From NCBI GenBank assembly GCA_024398055.1, contig CP073749.1, forward strand, positions 2,914,594 to 2,978,593: a stretch of DNA of 64,000 bases. The letters run 5' to 3'. The position numbers were made by a program, and so were the translations under genes. Each line of letters starts with the position of its first letter. The first letter of the stretch is position 1. This stretch comes from a bacterium SCSIO 12741. GTDB taxonomy: Bacteria; Bacteroidota; Bacteroidia; Flavobacteriales_G; Salibacteraceae. Of this stretch, positions 61,591 through 64,000 are shown one piece after another. The notes beneath the pieces are model-generated. The model did no database searches and was not told the origin of the DNA. It was given only the letters and a program-made list of their open reading frames with translations.

Positions 61591-62279
61591 AAGTCACGAA
61601 GCAGTTCTTTTACCTCAAGCGAATAATGGTGCCGTCCTTCGGATTCGAGGATAAAGGATTTTACTTCGGTTTCTTGAGCCACTCGACCACAGGTTAAAAG
61701 CATTCGTTTTACCTCGTGCACAGGCGTTGGATGCATGGACCATTCTCGTAGGGGATGAAAGTTGAATTGATCCATCCACTTTCGGTAATCATTCTCTCTG
61801 TCCTTGGGGATTACCATAGAAAGCTGCCCGCTGGCACTCAGGTGTTGATCAGCGAAACGAAAAAGGTCATCCAGATCGAGGCTTAGGTTTTGACGAGAAA
61901 GGTTTTTACCCTTGTTATCAGATAGGGTAGAGGGCTTAAAATAAGGCGGGTTACAAACGATTCGGTCAAAGTTAGATTGGGGAATGAAACTTTGAAGATC
62001 CTGTTCTACCAAACCGATGTCCCAAGGTGATTCTTCAAAATTGATTCGAGCCTGATCGGCGGCTTCCTTCTGGTATTCAAGAGCAACAACTTGGGCTTTA
62101 GGAGCTCGTTGTTTAAGCATAAGGGCGATTAGTCCTGTACCCGTTCCAATATCCAGAATTCGATGCTCATTTTGCACTGCTGCCCAAGCCCCGAGCAAAG
62201 CACCATCTGTTCCTACTTTAAAGGGAGCTTGGTCTTGATGGATGGAAAATTGTTTGAACCGAAAAGGCCGGGTAGCCAT
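61575..62279 (-). CDS. trmN6: tRNA1(Val) (adenine37-N6)-methyltransferase
   Basis: 234 residues of the YfiC/TrmN6 family: start FKQFSIHQDQAPFKVGTDGALLGAW, motif I ILDIGTGTGLIAL (about 39-51), the catalytic CNPPYFKPS (about 109-117, an NPPY box for adenine amino groups) and the closing ILESEGRHHYSLEVKELLRDFYLF. Methylates A37 of tRNA1(Val). Translationally coupled to rimM: the rimM stop and its start share one base. Part of a translation-related operon. Confidence 0.92.
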   Translation of the reverse strand: MATRPFRFKQFSIHQDQAPFKVGTDGALLGAWAAVQNEHRILDIGTGTGLIALMLKQRAPKAQVVALEYQKEAADQARINFEESPWDIGLVEQDLQSFIPQSNFDRIVCNPPYFKPSTLSDNKGKNLSRQNLSLDLDDLFRFADQHLSASGQLSMVIPKDRENDYRKWMDQFNFHPLREWSMHPTPVHEVKRMLLTCGRVAQETEVKSFILESEGRHHYSLEVKELLRDFYLFL

Positions 62280-62809
62280 TAATCGATGTACATTTCGATG
62301 AGTCCTTCCGGAGTAGTTACAGTCAGCTCCTTGGTTTCACGGTTCAATTTCACCACCGTGTCATCTAACATTGGAATAAGGATTTCTCCTTTTTCATGAT
62401 CCACTACCAATAGGTCTTGAGCCGTAGATTCCTGAACCTTGCGCAGAACGCCCAGTTTTCCGTGTTTTTCATCAATGATCTGAAATCCCGGAATTTCATG
62501 GTAATAGAAATGATTGCCCGTTAGTTTGGGAAGAATGTCTAACGGGAGGTAGAGGGATTTTCCAACGAGTTCTCGAGCGTCGTCGGGAGTTTCAATGCCT
62601 TCGAATTGAATGACAACTTTATTGTTGTGCCCAGGTCGAAGGTCTTCAATAAAAAATGGAACCAGTTGTTTGTTGATTTCAACAAACACTGATTCCATTT
62701 CAATGTATTCATGAGGATTGGTAACGTCCAGGAAAACATAGAATTCTCCTTTCAGTCCCTTGGGCTTGACGACATAACCAAGGTAGTAACAATCGTCAAT
62801 CTGCGTCAT
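62279..62809 (-). CDS. rimM: Ribosome maturation factor RimM
   Basis: 176 residues with the N-terminal RimM barrel (YLGYVVKPKGLKGEFYVFLDVTNP) and C-terminal PRC-barrel (YYHEIPGFQIIDEKHGKLGVLRKVQ...DLLVVDHEKGEILIPMLDDTVVKLN). Binds S19 and aids 16S rRNA 3' head processing. 20 bases after rpsP, one-base overlap with trmN6, the usual S16-RimM pair. Confidence 0.95.
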   Translation of the reverse strand: MTQIDDCYYLGYVVKPKGLKGEFYVFLDVTNPHEYIEMESVFVEINKQLVPFFIEDLRPGHNNKVVIQFEGIETPDDARELVGKSLYLPLDILPKLTGNHFYYHEIPGFQIIDEKHGKLGVLRKVQESTAQDLLVVDHEKGEILIPMLDDTVVKLNRETKELTVTTPEGLIEMYID

Positions 62810-62829
62810 GTAGCAGTAATCCTAATGGA

Positions 62830-63459
62830 TTAGTCCTCTTTTTTCTCTTCTTCAGCAGGAGCCTCAGCAGCAGGAGCTTCCTCAGCAGCTTCAGCGGCAG
62901 GAGCTTCTTCTGTAGCTTCAGCAGCAGGAGCCTCTTCAGTGGCCTCAGCAGCAGGAGCTTCCTCAGCAGCAGCTTCTTCGCTTACTTCTTCCTCTACAAC
63001 AGGGGCTTCAGCAGCAGCCAATTCAGCTAAACGAGCTTCTGTGAATTCACGCTCAACTTTCAATTGGGCTTCAGCTTGAGCTACTTTCTCTTGGGTCACT
63101 TTGTCTGCCTTAGCAGCAATCTTGCCTTCTTTCTCGGCCAACCACTTGTCGAATTTAGCATCTGCTTGCTCTTGAGTATGAGCACCTTTTGTAACTCCTT
63201 TGTCCAGGTGATTTTTCATCATTACACCTTTGTAAGACAAAATAGCACGAGCAGTGTCTGTAGGCTGAGCACCAACCTTTACCCAGTGCAATGCACGGTC
63301 AAATTCCATCTCGATGGTAGCAGGATTTGTATTGGGGTTATAAGAACCAATACGCTCAATAAAACGACCATCTCTCTTTGCACGGCTGTCAGCTACTACG
63401 ATGTGGTAGTAAGGACGTCTTTTCTTTCCGTGTCTTTGTAATCTAATTTTTGTTGCCAT
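62830..63459 (-). CDS. rpsP: Ribosomal protein S16 with long Ala/Glu-rich C-terminal tail
   Basis: 209 residues. The first 80 are canonical S16 (MATKIRLQRHGKKRRPYYHIVVADSRAKRDG...GSYNPNT...). A lysine-rich helix (about 85-140) follows, and the last 60 residues consist of the decapeptide EEAPAAEATE and variants repeated about four times, ending EEEKKED. The tail is encoded by 30-base direct repeats (about 62850-62990), so its length could vary. Acidic extensions of S16 are common in Bacteroidota. The leader contains two mutually exclusive hairpins. Confidence 0.93.
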   Translation of the reverse strand: MATKIRLQRHGKKRRPYYHIVVADSRAKRDGRFIERIGSYNPNTNPATIEMEFDRALHWVKVGAQPTDTARAILSYKGVMMKNHLDKGVTKGAHTQEQADAKFDKWLAEKEGKIAAKADKVTQEKVAQAEAQLKVEREFTEARLAELAAAEAPVVEEEVSEEAAAEEAPAAEATEEAPAAEATEEAPAAEAAEEAPAAEAPAEEEKKED

Positions 63460-63505
63460 TATCTATTATTGATGCGGTACGAAACCGCCGTTAATAATTG
63501 GGCGG

Positions 63506-63513
63506 CAAATATC
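63506..63513 (-). promoter_or_regulatory. Candidate -7 box (GATATTTG) of the rpsP operon
   Basis: One mismatch to TAnnTTTG on the minus strand, 46 bases before the rpsP ATG. No -33 box visible. Confidence 0.35.
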
Positions 63514-63562
63514 GGATTATTTTCTTTATGATTGAATAACACTTCCATCCTTTTTTATGGGT

Positions 63563-63570
63563 TAACTTTG
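63563..63570 (+). promoter_or_regulatory. -7 box (TAACTTTG) of the DCC gene
   Basis: An exact TAnnTTTG, 4 bases before the GTG start at 63575. The -33 region is not clear. Confidence 0.45.
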
Positions 63571-63574
63571 TTTC

Positions 63575-63985
63575 GTGGAACACAAAGAACTCCCTGATAA
63601 TCTGATCCTTTTCGATGGATTATGTCACCTCTGTAGCGGGGCGGTTCAGTTTGTTTTGGAAAGGGATAAACACAATCGCTTTCATTTTGCTCCTCTTCAG
63701 GGCGAAATTGGTCAGCGAATCTTAACCGAACAGGGCAAAAATACCACGGATTTCGATTCCTTCGTTTTGGTTCAAAATGGTCGTTTTTATGAACGCTCTA
63801 CTGCGGCATTAAAGGTGGCTCAAGCCATGCCTGGATTATGGCCTATGTTAGGTGTTTTTCTGATGGTTCCCAGGGTTATTCGGGATGCCGTTTACAATAC
63901 CGTGGCTCGAAATCGCTACCGGTGGTTTGGTAAAAAAGAGAGTTGCTGGATTCCCCGACCAGAGTGGACGGCGAAGTTCCTTTAG
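63575..63985 (+). CDS. DCC-family (DUF393/YuxK-like) thiol-disulfide oxidoreductase
   Basis: 136 residues. The defining DxLC..C motif is FDGLCHLC (about 12-19), a thioredoxin-like active site. FAPLQG follows (about 38) and then a domain with SFVLVQNGRFYERSTAALKVAQAM and the ending WFGKKESCWIP. The family has no established role beyond a redox function. Starts with GTG; an in-frame ATG 18 bases upstream is followed by a stop. Confidence 0.88.
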   Translation: MEHKELPDNLILFDGLCHLCSGAVQFVLERDKHNRFHFAPLQGEIGQRILTEQGKNTTDFDSFVLVQNGRFYERSTAALKVAQAMPGLWPMLGVFLMVPRVIRDAVYNTVARNRYRWFGKKESCWIPRPEWTAKFL

Positions 63986-64000
63986 TTGGAAGCCAATTCA

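Overview
The window is a gene-dense piece of a Bacteroidota chromosome, most likely a free-living or marine member of the Flavobacteriales and relatives. The evidence is of several kinds. A very large secreted protein has a type IX secretion (T9SS) sorting domain. There is a bacillithiol synthesis gene (bshC), a LytS/LytTR-type two-component pair, a DUF5683 protein in a par/dapB/lepB operon, an S16 ribosomal protein with a long acidic tail, and promoters of the Bacteroidota type (TTTG, about 19-21 bases, TAnnTTTG). Shine-Dalgarno sites are mostly weak or absent. No phage, IS transposase, CRISPR array or rRNA operon was seen. One tRNA gene (Arg, TCT) is present.

Layout. 1-9.3 kb: the 3' part of bshC, a 1019-residue T9SS protein read towards it, then guaA, a LysM/periplasmic-binding-like protein and hemF. 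hemF is followed by an unusual array in which its last codons plus a 135-bp inverted-repeat element are present three times in tandem. 9.3-21 kb: lolA-like and ftsK, a lipoprotein, argS, a single-domain response regulator, ffh, folD, an OmpA-like protein, a DksA-like zinc-finger protein and a repeat-built exported protein. 21-30.4 kb: a DUF962 protein, a sulfatase with a GH113-like glycosidase, a large ABCG-like transporter, smpB with a DtxR-type regulator, and a LytTR regulator with its kinase. 30.5-38.3 kb is more accessory: an orphan 681-residue protein that resembles cargo of contractile injection systems, a methyltransferase, an acyl-CoA carboxylase subunit and two distant tandem paralogues, the first clearly AT-rich.

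38.3-43.7 kb is one long minus-strand operon, parA-parB-DUF5683-dapB-lepB-wbqC. 43.8-53.5 kb holds a flavin reductase, then a frameshifted FemAB-like gene with a polysaccharide deacetylase, bracketed by two paralogous zinc-ribbon membrane proteins. Next comes an imelysin, a di-heme oxidoreductase and a second imelysin, probably an iron-linked set, and a membrane-anchored LAS-type peptidase. 53.5-54.3 kb is non-coding: a three-copy tandem repeat, the tRNA-Arg with its terminator, a palindrome and an inverted fragment of the same tRNA. 54.3-64 kb holds a potassium channel with a calcium/cation antiporter, a frameshifted SirB1-like gene, a nucleoside phosphorylase, a GNAT-mltG-phosphohexomutase run, the rpsP-rimM-trmN6 translation operon and a DCC-family protein.

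The best leads for something undescribed are the hemF-tail array, the orphan injection-system-like effector with an amidoligase-like signature, the duplicated zinc-ribbon membrane locus, the tRNA-fragment palindrome region, and a recurrent promoter layout that places the -7 box only 3-7 bases before the start codon, which predicts leaderless mRNAs. Two conserved genes are each broken by one missing base at a C or G run. These may be sequence errors rather than biology.
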